Below are positions 55,468-64,000 of a DNA stretch of 64,000 nt, piece after piece. The number at the start of each line of letters is the position of its first letter. The first letter of the stretch is position 1. The translations under genes were made by a program, and so were the position numbers. The stretch lies in assembly GCF_000482725.1 (NCBI RefSeq), contig NZ_AXWP01000026.1:41828-105827 (forward strand), given 5' to 3'. The stretch comes from Psychromonas arctica DSM 14288 (GTDB taxonomy: Bacteria; Pseudomonadota; Gammaproteobacteria; Enterobacterales; Psychromonadaceae). Below the pieces are notes generated by a model. The model did no database searches. It was not told the origin of the DNA and saw only the letters and a list, made by a program, of their open reading frames with translations.

Positions 55468-55498
55468 TAATTCCGTATTTTGGTACGGAATTATTTTG
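55468..55498 (+). terminator. Rho-independent terminator of the phoH gene
   Basis: TAATTCCGTA pairs with TACGGAATTA around a 6-base loop, followed by TTTTG, 43 bases after the stop. Confidence 0.75.
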
Positions 55499-55655
55499 TT
55501 TATTCACATGATTAAGGTTTTAGTTTGATATTTAACAGATTCTCTGGTTTGCTAGTTGTGAATATACCAATTTAGAGGAAGTGGCATTCGTTACAGACGT
55601 CTCTCCGTTTGCCTTCAGTGAGCCCCTTTCAATGAACCTGTCTACATCGCCTATT

Positions 55656-56570
55656 TTAAAGTAACAGCATACCTAACAGTGGCATGAGAATAAACGCGAG
55701 TAAGGTTTGCATAGTGATAATGGAAGCCATTGATTCGATATCTCCTCCTAATTGTCTAGCTAATATATAAGAAGAGGGAGCGGTAGGCGTTATAAACGCA
55801 ATAAGTAAAACGGCTGCTGCAACGCCATTAAGGCCAGTATAGGTTATGAGCGCGACTGCGATTAATGGCTTTAACCCAAACTGTATAAGTGATGAGCATA
55901 CAATCGCTTTGAAGTGGCCATTGATGGATTCTGGTTTTAAGGCCGCTCCAACAGCTAATAGTCCAAAAGGTAAGGCTGCACGTCCTACTATCTCTAGGAT
56001 ATCTCCAGCAATACTTGGTACGCCGATACCACTTAAACTTAAAAACCAACCAATAGTACAACCGATAATCAGTGGATTAAACATAATTGATTTTATAAAT
56101 TGTAATGTGCCAGTAATTGAGGATTTTCCCCAAATAACAAAAATCGATATACACCAAAGATTAATCAATACGATCATAAACCCCGCGGCGACAGAGCTCA
56201 TTGCCACGCCCGTTGCGCCATACAAACTTTGCGCAATGGCAAAGGCTATGTAGGTGTTGAAGCGAATGCCACCTTGGAATATTGATGTAAAACTTGCATT
56301 GTCTTTTGTTAGTTTAGGACGCAACAGTATTAATAAAATGGCAGAGATGGTTAAGGTACCAAATATAACCAATAGCATTAGAACCCAAGGCATACCTGCA
56401 ATAGATTGCTGCCCAAGTGTTCTAATCAGTAGGGCGGGAAACAGCACAAAATAGGTGAGCTTTTCTATACCAGGCCAAGTATCTTCAGGTAAGAACTTAG
56501 TGCGCTTTAAAACAAATCCAAGAATAATAAGCGCTATTATGGGAATTAGTGTGTAAATAAAAGTTATCAT
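55656..56570 (-). CDS. AEC-family (auxin efflux carrier-like) transporter
   Basis: The 304-residue protein has about ten helices in two halves, with the start MITFIYTLIPIIALIILGFVL and the conserved FMFNPLIIG- and AALPFGLLAVGAAL-like segments. The family covers malate, malonate and other organic-acid permeases. The substrate is unknown. It stands alone on the minus strand. Confidence 0.88.
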   Translation of the reverse strand: MITFIYTLIPIIALIILGFVLKRTKFLPEDTWPGIEKLTYFVLFPALLIRTLGQQSIAGMPWVLMLLVIFGTLTISAILLILLRPKLTKDNASFTSIFQGGIRFNTYIAFAIAQSLYGATGVAMSSVAAGFMIVLINLWCISIFVIWGKSSITGTLQFIKSIMFNPLIIGCTIGWFLSLSGIGVPSIAGDILEIVGRAALPFGLLAVGAALKPESINGHFKAIVCSSLIQFGLKPLIAVALITYTGLNGVAAAVLLIAFITPTAPSSYILARQLGGDIESMASIITMQTLLAFILMPLLGMLLL

Positions 56571-57127
56571 TGTTTGCTCATTATCAGTTTGATTTATAAA
56601 TTATTACTTGAATTCAAGAAATAAAAAAACGACTAGGTAAGTTTTTGGCTGTGGTGATGTCACGATATCTTCTGTTACTTTAGATTATTTATTTCACGCC
56701 AATTATTTGATTATACATTTCTCAGTTTACATTTTTTTTTGACATAAAGGTTAGTTTATAAGCCATTTTAGTAACAAATTATGCCACTGTTTTTAAACGA
56801 TAAGTTGAGGTTGATTTTCATAGCACCAGCACTGATGTTGTTCGTGAGATATTTACAATATTGCCCTGTAGCTGAATGATACTAAGGCCTATTACACCAT
56901 TTATAATTGAGCTTTTTAATCTTTCCTATCTTTTGTGTTGATCTATGATCACTTATTAAATTTGTTTAGGGGGAATGTAATATGATCGACCAGTTACAAC
57001 AAAATAAAAGTAATACTCAAACATTTTATGACATGATACAAACATAATTAATATTTTCTATAAATTTACTATTTGTATGGCTAAGTGTCATTACAAACAG
57101 TTGTTTAGGCATTGTGAAGGAAAAACA
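56571..57127. other. Long spacer upstream of the phosphoribosyltransferase gene
   Basis: It is AT-rich and mostly empty. At 56982 there is a short frame that looks like the broken start of a SnoaL/NTF2-like gene. I see no clear terminator, RNA gene or promoter. Confidence 0.45.
56982..57047 (+). pseudogene. Possible 5' remnant of a SnoaL/NTF2-like gene
   Basis: After AGGGGGAATGTAAT, an ATG opens 21 codons: MIDQLQQNKSN then TQTFYDMIQT and stop. The pattern Q-N-K-x-N-x-x-x-F-Y-D-x-M is what I recall from the N-termini of SnoaL-like NTF2-fold proteins, which normally run on for about 110 residues. Nothing like the rest follows in any frame I checked. It may be a truncated relic with its ribosome site left, or a chance small frame. 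Confidence 0.3.
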
Positions 57128-57652
57128 ATGAACACATTACATATTGGTGAGTGCATACTTGATACTGAACAAATTAAACGGGGCGTGAGTGACGTTGCGT
57201 TGCAATTAAACCAAAAATTTAATAATGAAAGTGTGGTTGTGATCACCGTGGTACCAGGGGGAATATTATTCACTGCAGACTTAGTACGTGAATTAAAGTT
57301 TGATATTAGTATGGATTATATTTCCTGTTTACATACACCTGAAGATAGAAATAATAGCTCAGAGATTATATTTCATCATAATATTGATCTACAAAACCAA
57401 CATGTTGTATTGATTGATGATGCCATTGAATCTGGTGGCACCATGAAACGAATCTGCCAGTTTCTAACGGATAATTTTAGACTTAATTCTTTATCGATTG
57501 CTACACTTTTTGTTAAACCGGGGCGAGCTGTGATTCCGATTGAACAATACTACGCTGTCGAAATGGACAATGATGATTTGCTGGTGGGGTATGGCTTACC
57601 TTGGCGGAATAAGTGTCGTAATATTCCCTATATCTCAAAATTGATTAAATGA
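57128..57652 (+). CDS. Purine phosphoribosyltransferase (hypoxanthine type)
   Basis: The 174-residue protein follows the hypoxanthine phosphoribosyltransferase layout: VVPGGILFTADLVREL, the PRPP loop VVLIDDAIESGGTM and the ending VGYGLPWRNKCRNIPYISKLI. It would salvage hypoxanthine or guanine to the nucleotide in the cytosol. The loop is slightly altered (DDAIESGGT against the usual DDI-DTGxT). The frame opens at 57077; I chose 57128 for its GAAGGA ribosome site and family N-terminus. Sequence is divergent from typical Hpt, so it may be a second paralogue. Confidence 0.85.
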   Translation: MNTLHIGECILDTEQIKRGVSDVALQLNQKFNNESVVVITVVPGGILFTADLVRELKFDISMDYISCLHTPEDRNNSSEIIFHHNIDLQNQHVVLIDDAIESGGTMKRICQFLTDNFRLNSLSIATLFVKPGRAVIPIEQYYAVEMDNDDLLVGYGLPWRNKCRNIPYISKLIK

Positions 57653-57808
57653 TTCGATAGCTGAAAAAATTCAAAACAAGTGTAAGTAAAGCTTAAGTCC
57701 AAAGGTCTTGTTGCTAATAGCTTTGTTGTTAATAACTTTCTTGCCAATTAAGATCGGGGATATGTTTGACAAGATTAAAACTAAAGTACAGAGAAGCAAT
57801 GTTTACAT

Positions 57809-57844
57809 AAAAACAGAGTCGGCAGATAAACCAACTCTGTTTTT
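57809..57844. terminator. Bidirectional terminator between phosphoribosyltransferase and MFS genes
   Basis: The 11-bp arms AAAAACAGAGT and ACTCTGTTTTT give T runs on both strands; inner GG/CC may extend the stem. It sits between convergent genes. Confidence 0.82.
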
Positions 57845-57881
57845 GCGAAACCTTAATACTAAATAGCCCGAAGTATTAAGA

Positions 57882-59078
57882 CTAAATAGAAACGGTTAGT
57901 TTGTTTTTGGTATTTAATTGCATGTAACTTAATGCCCACATAATAAATCCACCAAAAAATAAGCCTGCAGCAACATAACCAGTTTGGTTGGGTTGCGCAC
58001 CCTGTGCAATGGCCATTCCTCCTACCCAAGGCCCGATAGCATTCGCCACATTAAATGCACATTGAACTAGTGCTCCAATCATGGCATGCCCATCGGGTGA
58101 TACATCCATTAATAATGTTTGAATCAAAGTAGCTAAACCAATACTGCAACCAATTAAGAAAATAATGGCGTATAACTGCCAAATATTATGGCTCGCGTTG
58201 ACGTAAGCAATGGCAAAAATAATCGCGCAAATTAAGCTTAAGCCAGTGGCTTTGATAGCTGAAACATCAGCCGCTTTACCCAAGAAATAATTACCTAAAG
58301 TACAACCGATACCGAACATCACCATGGCAATCGAAATAGTGTAAGCAGGTGTTTGAGTAACATCTAAGATAGTGTCAGCAATGTAGGTATAAATACAAAA
58401 TACGCCCCCAAAACCAATGATCACAATGCCTAGAATTGACCATACTAATTTATCTTTTAATACACTGAATTCATTGATCAAGTTAGACGGTTTACTGTTG
58501 TCGATGTTAGGTACTACTTTATAAACAAACACTAATGCAATCAGTGATAAAACGGATGCGCCACCTAGGCAGTATCGCCAGCTTAGGTTTTGTCCAACTA
58601 AAGTGACTAATGGCACGCCAACTATAGTTGCAATGGTTAATCCCATAAATATTTTAGACATAAAAGAAGCGCGTTTCCCCTTTGGGGCAATATCGGCCGC
58701 TAATAGTATCGCAGCGCCAAAATATGCACCGTGCGGTAAACCACTGAGAAAACGGAAAATTATTAGTTGGTTTAATGAGTTTGATAGGGCGCTTAATCCG
58801 TTGGCAATAAACATTAATGTTAAGAAAATAAGCAATGCTTTACGTTTGCGCATGTTGGCAGTGGTTAGCATTAAGATAGGGGCTCCGACTACAACACCCA
58901 TAGCATAAGCACTTATGGCGTATCCTGATTGTGTAGGGGTCACATTAAAGGTTTCACTGATTAAAGGCAGCATTGGCATCATAGAAAATTCGGTTAAGCC
59001 TAAAATAAAGGTGCCTAACGCCAATACGAACATAATTGCAGTTCGATTTAATGGTTGTGTTGTGTTAGAAAAAGTCAT
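57882..59078 (-). CDS. Major facilitator transporter (AraJ-like, DHA1)
   Basis: The 398-residue protein has twelve helices and the DHA1 features: LGLTEFSMMPMLP in helix 1 and FRFLSGLPHGAYFG near the antiporter motif. AraJ and the related sugar or drug exporters are its closest type. AAGGA precedes the ATG. The substrate is unknown; it is most likely an efflux pump using the proton gradient. Confidence 0.9.
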   Translation of the reverse strand: MTFSNTTQPLNRTAIMFVLALGTFILGLTEFSMMPMLPLISETFNVTPTQSGYAISAYAMGVVVGAPILMLTTANMRKRKALLIFLTLMFIANGLSALSNSLNQLIIFRFLSGLPHGAYFGAAILLAADIAPKGKRASFMSKIFMGLTIATIVGVPLVTLVGQNLSWRYCLGGASVLSLIALVFVYKVVPNIDNSKPSNLINEFSVLKDKLVWSILGIVIIGFGGVFCIYTYIADTILDVTQTPAYTISIAMVMFGIGCTLGNYFLGKAADVSAIKATGLSLICAIIFAIAYVNASHNIWQLYAIIFLIGCSIGLATLIQTLLMDVSPDGHAMIGALVQCAFNVANAIGPWVGGMAIAQGAQPNQTGYVAAGLFFGGFIMWALSYMQLNTKNKLTVSI

Positions 59079-59531
59079 GAATATCCTTGCGGAGATGCTT
59101 ACTTACGACATTCATCAATTTATAGAAGCACTGCTTGTGAACTCAATTGATAGAATGTTAAAAGTAATGATGTAATAAAGCGCGTATGTTAAATCTTAAT
59201 GTGATCTTAGTCACCTATAACATGTATTTTATTGCAATCTTTTTTCTAGAAGAGTTGGTATTTGGCTGTTGTATATTTCAGTATTAGGAATTAGACGAAA
59301 CAAGGCAATTAAACTATCAAACATTACTTAAAGGTATAAACGTGCTTAGAAGTTGTTAAGCCTTTAATCGCAGTATTTCGAGTAACTAGATTTCACTTAA
59401 TCGTTGAACTCAGTGTAAAGGACGATAAGCAGTTGATAGCGGAGTACCTTCTGCTCATTATATGATTGGTGAGCTTGCCAATCAGCCTGTCAATCATTTT
59501 GAAAATGACTTGTTAAAAGTATTAAGCTGTA
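59079..59531. other. Gene-free stretch between MFS and RNA methyltransferase genes
   Basis: The 453 bases hold a short 7-bp hairpin (TGATTGG/CCAATCA, 59463-59484). The MFS gene starts at 59078, so its promoter should lie in this gap, but no clear boxes are seen. No small gene is convincing. Confidence 0.45.
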
Positions 59532-60149
59532 CTATTTACTGGCATTTAATTTTTCTAGCTCAAGCCTTTTTGCTTCCTTTATTGCATTCTTTTGATACTT
59601 TAATTCTTTTACTTTAATCTTATTGTTTCTATCACGACTTTTTTTAATTAAATCGTTATCTAACTGATGTTGCTGCGATTTGGCTAGTTTATCGTATAAG
59701 ACCACATTGACCGAGGCTGCTAAATTCATACAGCCTATAGTGGGAATATAAACCACTGCATCGGCTTTATTAATCACCTGTTGTTTAATGGTGCCATCTT
59801 CAGGGCCAAATAAATACATCGCATTTTCTGGGTGTTCAAAGTTCGGTAACGGGATTGCACCTTCAATTAAATCCACGCAAACTAACTTCATGCCTGGTTC
59901 TAACGCGGTTAATAGATCTTCATAATGCACTAAAGGAACTATTTCATGTACTTTTTGCGTATCTGCGGCTAAACGTACTGCTCGATTAAAACGATCACCG
60001 GAATAAACTACTTTTTGTGCGTCATAACAACCTGCTGCGCGCATAGCGCCGCCAACATTGGATGAACTTTTGGGGTTCGTGAGGGCAATAATAGTGCGCG
60101 CTGTTGACTCTGTTGGCGATGTTACTGACGCTGTTTTATTTTCTGACAT
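59532..60149 (-). CDS. SpoU/TrmH-family RNA methyltransferase
   Basis: The 205-residue protein has the trefoil-knot motifs of 2'-O-methyltransferases: LTNPKSSSNVGGAMRAAG (motif 1), LFGPEDGTI (motif 2) and IGCMNLAASVNVVLYD (motif 3). An Arg-rich extra N-terminal domain is absent, so it is of the short form. The C-terminal tail is very Lys-rich (about 165-205), which may help bind RNA. The RNA target is not known. Confidence 0.88.
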   Translation of the reverse strand: MSENKTASVTSPTESTARTIIALTNPKSSSNVGGAMRAAGCYDAQKVVYSGDRFNRAVRLAADTQKVHEIVPLVHYEDLLTALEPGMKLVCVDLIEGAIPLPNFEHPENAMYLFGPEDGTIKQQVINKADAVVYIPTIGCMNLAASVNVVLYDKLAKSQQHQLDNDLIKKSRDRNNKIKVKELKYQKNAIKEAKRLELEKLNASK

Positions 60150-60408
60150 AACTTTATAACCATAACTTTTATGTAGTCACATTTGAACATGTTAAATGGG
60201 GATATAAGCGGAAACAATAGTCTGTTTGACTATTAAACTGCTAGTTTAATAGTGTTATTGACTGTCTCGGTTTATTTTAAATTGCAGTGTCTTGTCTAAG
60301 CGTGCTTGCTTATTATAAGGCACTGCATATGTTTTTGACTTAAAACTAAATGTTCAATATTAAATATTTTATGCGGCTTGCAACTGCTAAAACATCCAAT
60401 ACAAAAAA

Positions 60409-60768
60409 CTATAGTGCTTCGATTTGACCAAGTGATTCTGTAAATTCAGATAAACCTAACTCGATATCATCTTCATCACCTACCCAGTTAAGACCAACAA
60501 TCACATCGTCTTCAACTAAGTCTTCAAGCCAAAATTCGAACCACTCCGCTAGTGGAATCGAAGCTGGTACATAATCTTCCCATTCTTCAATACAATGTAT
60601 TTTTGCAAGTGCTTCAGAAGACCACAGTGGCATTACTTCAGTTTCTTCGTAATTCATTGAGTCCATCACAACCCAATCACCACTCGCTTTGTCTTGCAGT
60701 GCCCATAAAAGTTGACTTTCTTTAACGTCATCTTGGAATTTTTCTAATGCGGCTGTGTTTTCGGTCAT
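60409..60768 (-). CDS. DUF2750-family protein
   Basis: The 119-residue acidic protein has the DUF2750 pattern: LLWALQDKASGDWVVMDS, LPLWS-type segment (VMPLWSSEALAK) and a WVGDEDDIELGLSEF ending. The function is unknown. GAGAGAAGT precedes the start. It stands alone. Confidence 0.85.
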   Translation of the reverse strand: MTENTAALEKFQDDVKESQLLWALQDKASGDWVVMDSMNYEETEVMPLWSSEALAKIHCIEEWEDYVPASIPLAEWFEFWLEDLVEDDVIVGLNWVGDEDDIELGLSEFTESLGQIEAL

Positions 60769-60961
60769 GGTACTTCTCTCTTATCATGAAATGGTGAAAC
60801 TAAAAACGCTTAGTATACGGGTTAAGTCAATAATTGATAGTGACAAATAGTGACGTTTTTTTACCCTCTTAGCTTGTCTATTTTTGTTCAATGAAGGTTA
60901 ACGGCTATAGGTTGTTGTTTTTATTTCTGGCATAATCGCGCTGACTTTAAAAGGAAAAATC

Positions 60962-62152
60962 ATGGAATTATTGCAATTAACACATTTTGGAAAAACATTA
61001 AGACTCGAAGCATCGATGGCAGGGTGGCAACAATTGTATTGGGGCGACCAAATTGTTTCGCAAATTAGTGCCAGTGAATTTGCACAGGGTAAACGTTCTC
61101 ACCAATTTGAAATGCGTCAACAGAGTGTCCCTCAGGAAACAGTACAAGATCGGTTGTCTTTGGATAAAGCGGGTTCAAATAACGAAACATTCGATGATGC
61201 GCAATCAGACAATGACCTAGAGCAATCTAATGTGCATATCATTATTTGTCAGTTAGATGTTGACGTTGTTTGGCAGCCTTTTTTAGTGAGTTATTCGTTT
61301 TATGTTGATCAACAGTTGGTCGCTCAAGCTTCACGTAATGAAAAAGATATTGAGCAACAAACACCGGTTAAAGTGGTTGCTGACCCTAAAAAATTAAGTC
61401 TGATAGGAATAGGCTCTTTAGCACTGAAGTTATTTAAGAGTGTAAAATTGATTAAAGTCGTGCTCGCTGGAGCGAGTATTGCTGCTTATAGTTGGTTCTT
61501 TTCTTTTCAATTTGCCGCGGCATTGATTGCTTGTTTAGTTTTCCATGAATATGGTCATATTCGTGCAATGCAATACTTTGGCATGAAAACTAAAGGCATC
61601 TATCTTATTCCTTTTGTTGGCGGGCTTGCGGTTTCCGATGAGAAAATTAATACCCGTTGGCAAGATGTTGTTATTTCAATCATGGGGCCCACCTTTGGTT
61701 TAATCATGTCGATAGTTTGTGTGATTATTTATTGGCTCACAGATAGTGAATTCTTTGCGGGATTAGCAGCGTTCAATGCACTGTTAAATTTGTTCAATTT
61801 ATTACCTATTCTGCCGCTTGATGGAGGACATATTTTAAAAAGTATTAGTTTTTCAATGAACAGTAAAGTGGGATTGTTAGCGTGTGTGTTAGGTGCCGCC
61901 GCAGGTGTCTTTATTAGTTATGCATTGGGCTTAGCATTATTAGGTTTTATGCTATTAATAGGCAGTGTAGAAATAGTGTTTGAATGGAAAGCACGTTTTA
62001 ATAGTCACTTATTACCATTAGATCGCTACGGTCAAGTATTTTCAGCCGCTTGGTATTTATTAACCGTTGCTGCATTAATTGGCATTATTTTTTACTTTGC
62101 TAAAACAGGCGACAAATTATTATCATTACCACTGATGATCTTAGGCAGCTAA
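60962..62152 (+). CDS. Site-2 protease-like membrane metalloprotease (M50)
   Basis: The 396-residue protein has a soluble N-terminal part (1-140) and a membrane part with the zinc motif HEYGH at about 195-199 and the second motif LLPILPLDGGH (Asp at about 287). These place it in the M50 site-2 proteases, which cut membrane proteins inside the bilayer. No PDZ domain is seen. The soluble N-terminal domain is unusual, and its role is unknown. AAAAGGAAAAA precedes the start. The substrate is unknown. Confidence 0.85.
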   Translation: MELLQLTHFGKTLRLEASMAGWQQLYWGDQIVSQISASEFAQGKRSHQFEMRQQSVPQETVQDRLSLDKAGSNNETFDDAQSDNDLEQSNVHIIICQLDVDVVWQPFLVSYSFYVDQQLVAQASRNEKDIEQQTPVKVVADPKKLSLIGIGSLALKLFKSVKLIKVVLAGASIAAYSWFFSFQFAAALIACLVFHEYGHIRAMQYFGMKTKGIYLIPFVGGLAVSDEKINTRWQDVVISIMGPTFGLIMSIVCVIIYWLTDSEFFAGLAAFNALLNLFNLLPILPLDGGHILKSISFSMNSKVGLLACVLGAAAGVFISYALGLALLGFMLLIGSVEIVFEWKARFNSHLLPLDRYGQVFSAAWYLLTVAALIGIIFYFAKTGDKLLSLPLMILGS

Positions 62153-62331
62153 TTGCTAACCCACATAAATTATAACTAATCCGCGAAGCATTATTTTTGT
62201 GGATTGGTTAACTTATGATGCAAGGTATGGATGTTAGCTAGGTATTTATTATGTAGCTAATGTAACTAGTTAGCCTCTTTAATGCCTGTTTATATCCATT
62301 GTTTGTGAATCAAGTTTAAAAGGTAAATAGT

Positions 62332-62775
62332 ATGTTTAATTGGAAAATCGTTACACTTTTTTTTGCCCTCATTGCTGTTAGTGCTTGTAGTTCGCATTCA
62401 AAAAACAAAAAGAAAGTTGAAATAAATGATGATTTAAATAATACCGAATTAACGATATCTGGGGCTGTTATTGATCATGGGCCACAATTTTTAGCAGAAA
62501 ACGCGCAGTTAATTATTAAGCTAGAAGATACCTCAAAACAAGATGTGGTATCGGTAACCATCGCACAGCAAACCATTCATTTAAGCGCTCCGTCACCATG
62601 GCCATTTATATTAACTTATGACCCTAAAAAGCTTGAAAAAAACGGTCGTTATGTTTTACGGGCCAGTGTCGAAGTAGGGGGGAAGTTACGCCTGATTAAT
62701 CGTAGTAATACATTAGCATTTAACACACCTGAGCCAATTAATATTGTTGTGTCTGCAATTCATTTGCAAAAATAA
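62332..62775 (+). CDS. YbaY-like lipoprotein
   Basis: The 147-residue protein has a lipoprotein signal (lipidated Cys19 in AVSACSSHS) and a beta-rich domain with the YbaY/META-like pattern (LTISGAVIDH, ILTYDPKKLEKNGRYVLRASVEV). The family has no settled role in the envelope. It ends 21 bases before the ISAs1 element and is intact. Confidence 0.82.
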   Translation: MFNWKIVTLFFALIAVSACSSHSKNKKKVEINDDLNNTELTISGAVIDHGPQFLAENAQLIIKLEDTSKQDVVSVTIAQQTIHLSAPSPWPFILTYDPKKLEKNGRYVLRASVEVGGKLRLINRSNTLAFNTPEPINIVVSAIHLQK

Positions 62776-62796
62776 ACCCAGTGTCTAACCAGATAG

Positions 62797-62814
62797 CAGG
62801 GCAAGATCATACTT
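62797..62814 (+). repeat. Left terminal inverted repeat of the ISAs1-family element
   Basis: CAGGGCAAGATCATACTT matches the right end with one mismatch at position 9. Confidence 0.9.
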
Positions 62815-62869
62815 TAATTGACGGATAATTATTAGTTATGATCTAATAGATGATTTTAGGTTATAGCTA

Positions 62870-63973
62870 ATGGCATTTATCGATCATTTTACTTCTCTTG
62901 AAGATTCTCGCTCTCATATCAATAAAAAACATGAATTAATCGACGTCATGTTTCTTACCGTTGTCGCTATTCTATCTGGTGCAGAAGGATGGAAAGATAT
63001 TAAACAGTTTGGGGATAGCAAGCTGAATTGGTTACGAAAATTTAGACCCTTTGAAAATGGGATCCCTGTTGATGACACAATCGCCCGTATCATCAGTGCT
63101 ATCGAGCCCTCTTCATTACTAACTTGCTTTATGAGCTGGGTTAATGAAATACGAGAAGATAATGGTCAGTCGATAATCGCATTCGATGGTAAAACCCTTC
63201 GTCATTCTTTTAATGGAGAGAGGAAAACGGCACTTCATAGCGTATCAGCTTATGCTGTTGAGCAAGGTCTTGTGTTGGCTCAATGTAAATCTAAAAGTAA
63301 AAAGAATGAGGTCTCTACAGTCATGGAGTTGATTGAAATACTGGAATTAAAGGGCAGTATTATCACGGCTGATGCGATGCATTGTTTGAAGAAAGTGGCT
63401 TCAGCAGTCGATAAAAAAGGTGGGGATTACGCGTTACAAGTTAAAAATAATCAAGGAAAATTAGCAAGAGAAATAAAGGCCTACTTCCACAAAACGTATC
63501 GAGATAACCTGCAACAGATAGAAGCAAATAGCGTTACCATAATAAATGATGGGCATGGTCGCATTGAGTCTAGGCGTTACACCCAACTTCCGGTTACTGA
63601 GTGGATGGAAGAGCGAAAAGGTTGGGCTAATCTCAATACGGTTATCGAAGTTGAGAGAACGCGAATAATCAAAGAAGAAGAGACAACTGAAATATCCTAT
63701 TATATTAGCTCACTGGAAGTAGATTTAGCTCAGATATCTAGAGTAATTAGAGGGCATTGGGCGATTGAAAATTCGTCGCATTGGGTACTCGATATGACTT
63801 TTAAGGAAGATGAATCACGAATTCGTCGGGGAGACGCGCCTGAAAATATGGCAACTTTCAGGCGATTTTCTATGAATTTAGCACGATTAAGTCCAATAAA
63901 AGATAGTATTAAAGGCAAGCTTAAGCAAGCCGGGTGGTCTGATGAAGTTAGAGAAAAAATCATATTCGGCTAA
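62870..63973 (+). CDS. ISAs1-family transposase
   Basis: The 367-residue DDE transposase is complete and uninterrupted. Visible features are the N-terminal LEDSRSHINKKHELIDVMFL, the catalytic-domain start IAFDGKTLRHSF, ITADAMHCLKK (second Asp) and the C-terminal HWAIENSSHWVLDMTFKEDES (catalytic Glu). Length is normal for the family (about 370). It starts 55 bases inside the left repeat and ends 9 bases before the right repeat. Being intact, the element may still be active. Confidence 0.94.
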   Translation: MAFIDHFTSLEDSRSHINKKHELIDVMFLTVVAILSGAEGWKDIKQFGDSKLNWLRKFRPFENGIPVDDTIARIISAIEPSSLLTCFMSWVNEIREDNGQSIIAFDGKTLRHSFNGERKTALHSVSAYAVEQGLVLAQCKSKSKKNEVSTVMELIEILELKGSIITADAMHCLKKVASAVDKKGGDYALQVKNNQGKLAREIKAYFHKTYRDNLQQIEANSVTIINDGHGRIESRRYTQLPVTEWMEERKGWANLNTVIEVERTRIIKEEETTEISYYISSLEVDLAQISRVIRGHWAIENSSHWVLDMTFKEDESRIRRGDAPENMATFRRFSMNLARLSPIKDSIKGKLKQAGWSDEVREKIIFG

Positions 63974-63982
63974 TTATTGAAC

Positions 63983-64000
63983 AAGTATGATTTTGCCCTG
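63983..64000 (-). repeat. Right terminal inverted repeat of the ISAs1-family element
   Basis: AAGTATGATTTTGCCCTG ends on base 64000; its reverse complement matches the left end at 17 of 18 positions. Confidence 0.9.

Larger units (their letters stand above)
62797..64000 (+). mobile_element. Complete ISAs1-family insertion sequence, 1204 bp
   Basis: The left terminal repeat CAGGGCAAGATCATACTT (62797-62814) and the right one (63983-64000, read inward as CAGGGCAAAATCATACTT) match at 17 of 18 bases. Between them lies one intact transposase. Size and terminal repeats fit the ISAs1 family. The element ends on the last base of the window. Family members duplicate 8-10 bases of target; the left flank reads ACCAGATAG (62788-62796). 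Confidence 0.92.

Noticed and set aside
59430..59614. Plus-strand open stretch that looked like a decayed Sel1-type repeat
   Set aside because: It has no start codon or ribosome site, continues antisense into the methyltransferase gene, and is too short to judge.

Overview
The window is a chromosomal stretch from an AT-rich gammaproteobacterium. The gene orders comEC-msbA-lpxK-Trm112-kdsB and hemA-prfA-prmC-sirB2-sirB1-kdsA, together with YeeX, BamE, EpmC, MetR, AlaA and RlmM, point to the Alteromonadales/Vibrionales side of the class. A cold-marine genus such as Psychromonas is my best guess, but this is inference from gene content. Most of the window is ordinary core genome. I see no tRNA, rRNA, CRISPR array, prophage or defence island.

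Layout. 1-7.5 kb: an MDR oxidoreductase divergent from a LysR regulator, a membrane protein with an HELSH motif, a MATE pump and the acetyltransferase PatZ. 7.6-12.1 kb: PepN, a small outer-membrane barrel and a DUF2062 protein. 12.1-22.1 kb: ComEC, then lipid A/Kdo genes (msbA, lpxK, a Trm112-like gene, kdsB), running almost without gaps into a lipoprotein, a DUF350 membrane protein and a membrane-anchored aminopropyltransferase. 22.4-29.9 kb: an OlsF-like double acyltransferase, a SulP transporter, pfkA, a YgfB-like protein, a pseudouridine synthase and xthA. 30-32 kb: a second LysR/oxidoreductase divergon. 32.5-40.3 kb: bamE opposite the hemA-prfA-prmC-sirB-kdsA run, then DUF423 and rlmM. 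40.4-46.9 kb: a VanZ-like protein, alaA opposite metR, moeA and aroG. 47-53.3 kb: an isolated cobQ, an outer-membrane barrel, pdxH, epmC, a small tyrosine phosphatase, a thioesterase, a PilZ protein and a phosphopantetheinyl transferase. 53.4-62.8 kb: yeeX, a PIN-PhoH protein, two transporters, a purine phosphoribosyltransferase, an RNA methyltransferase, DUF2750, a site-2 protease and a YbaY-like lipoprotein. 62.8-64 kb: a complete ISAs1-family insertion sequence whose right terminal repeat ends exactly on the last base of the window.

How the genes fit together. The central 12-24 kb block is mainly about the outer envelope: lipid A flipping and phosphorylation, Kdo activation, and perhaps polyamine and ornithine-lipid chemistry. 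kdsA, which makes Kdo, lies 20 kb away. Three LysR-type genes each face a target across a gap containing a short palindrome that fits their family. The best candidates for something under-described are the lipoprotein/DUF350/membrane aminopropyltransferase cassette (18.4-22.1 kb) with the neighbouring OlsF-like gene, and the HELSH membrane protein at 2.1 kb.

Several starts were reassigned from ribosome-binding sites, signal peptides or overlapping terminator hairpins. All hairpins and motifs were found by eye; no folding or database search was run.
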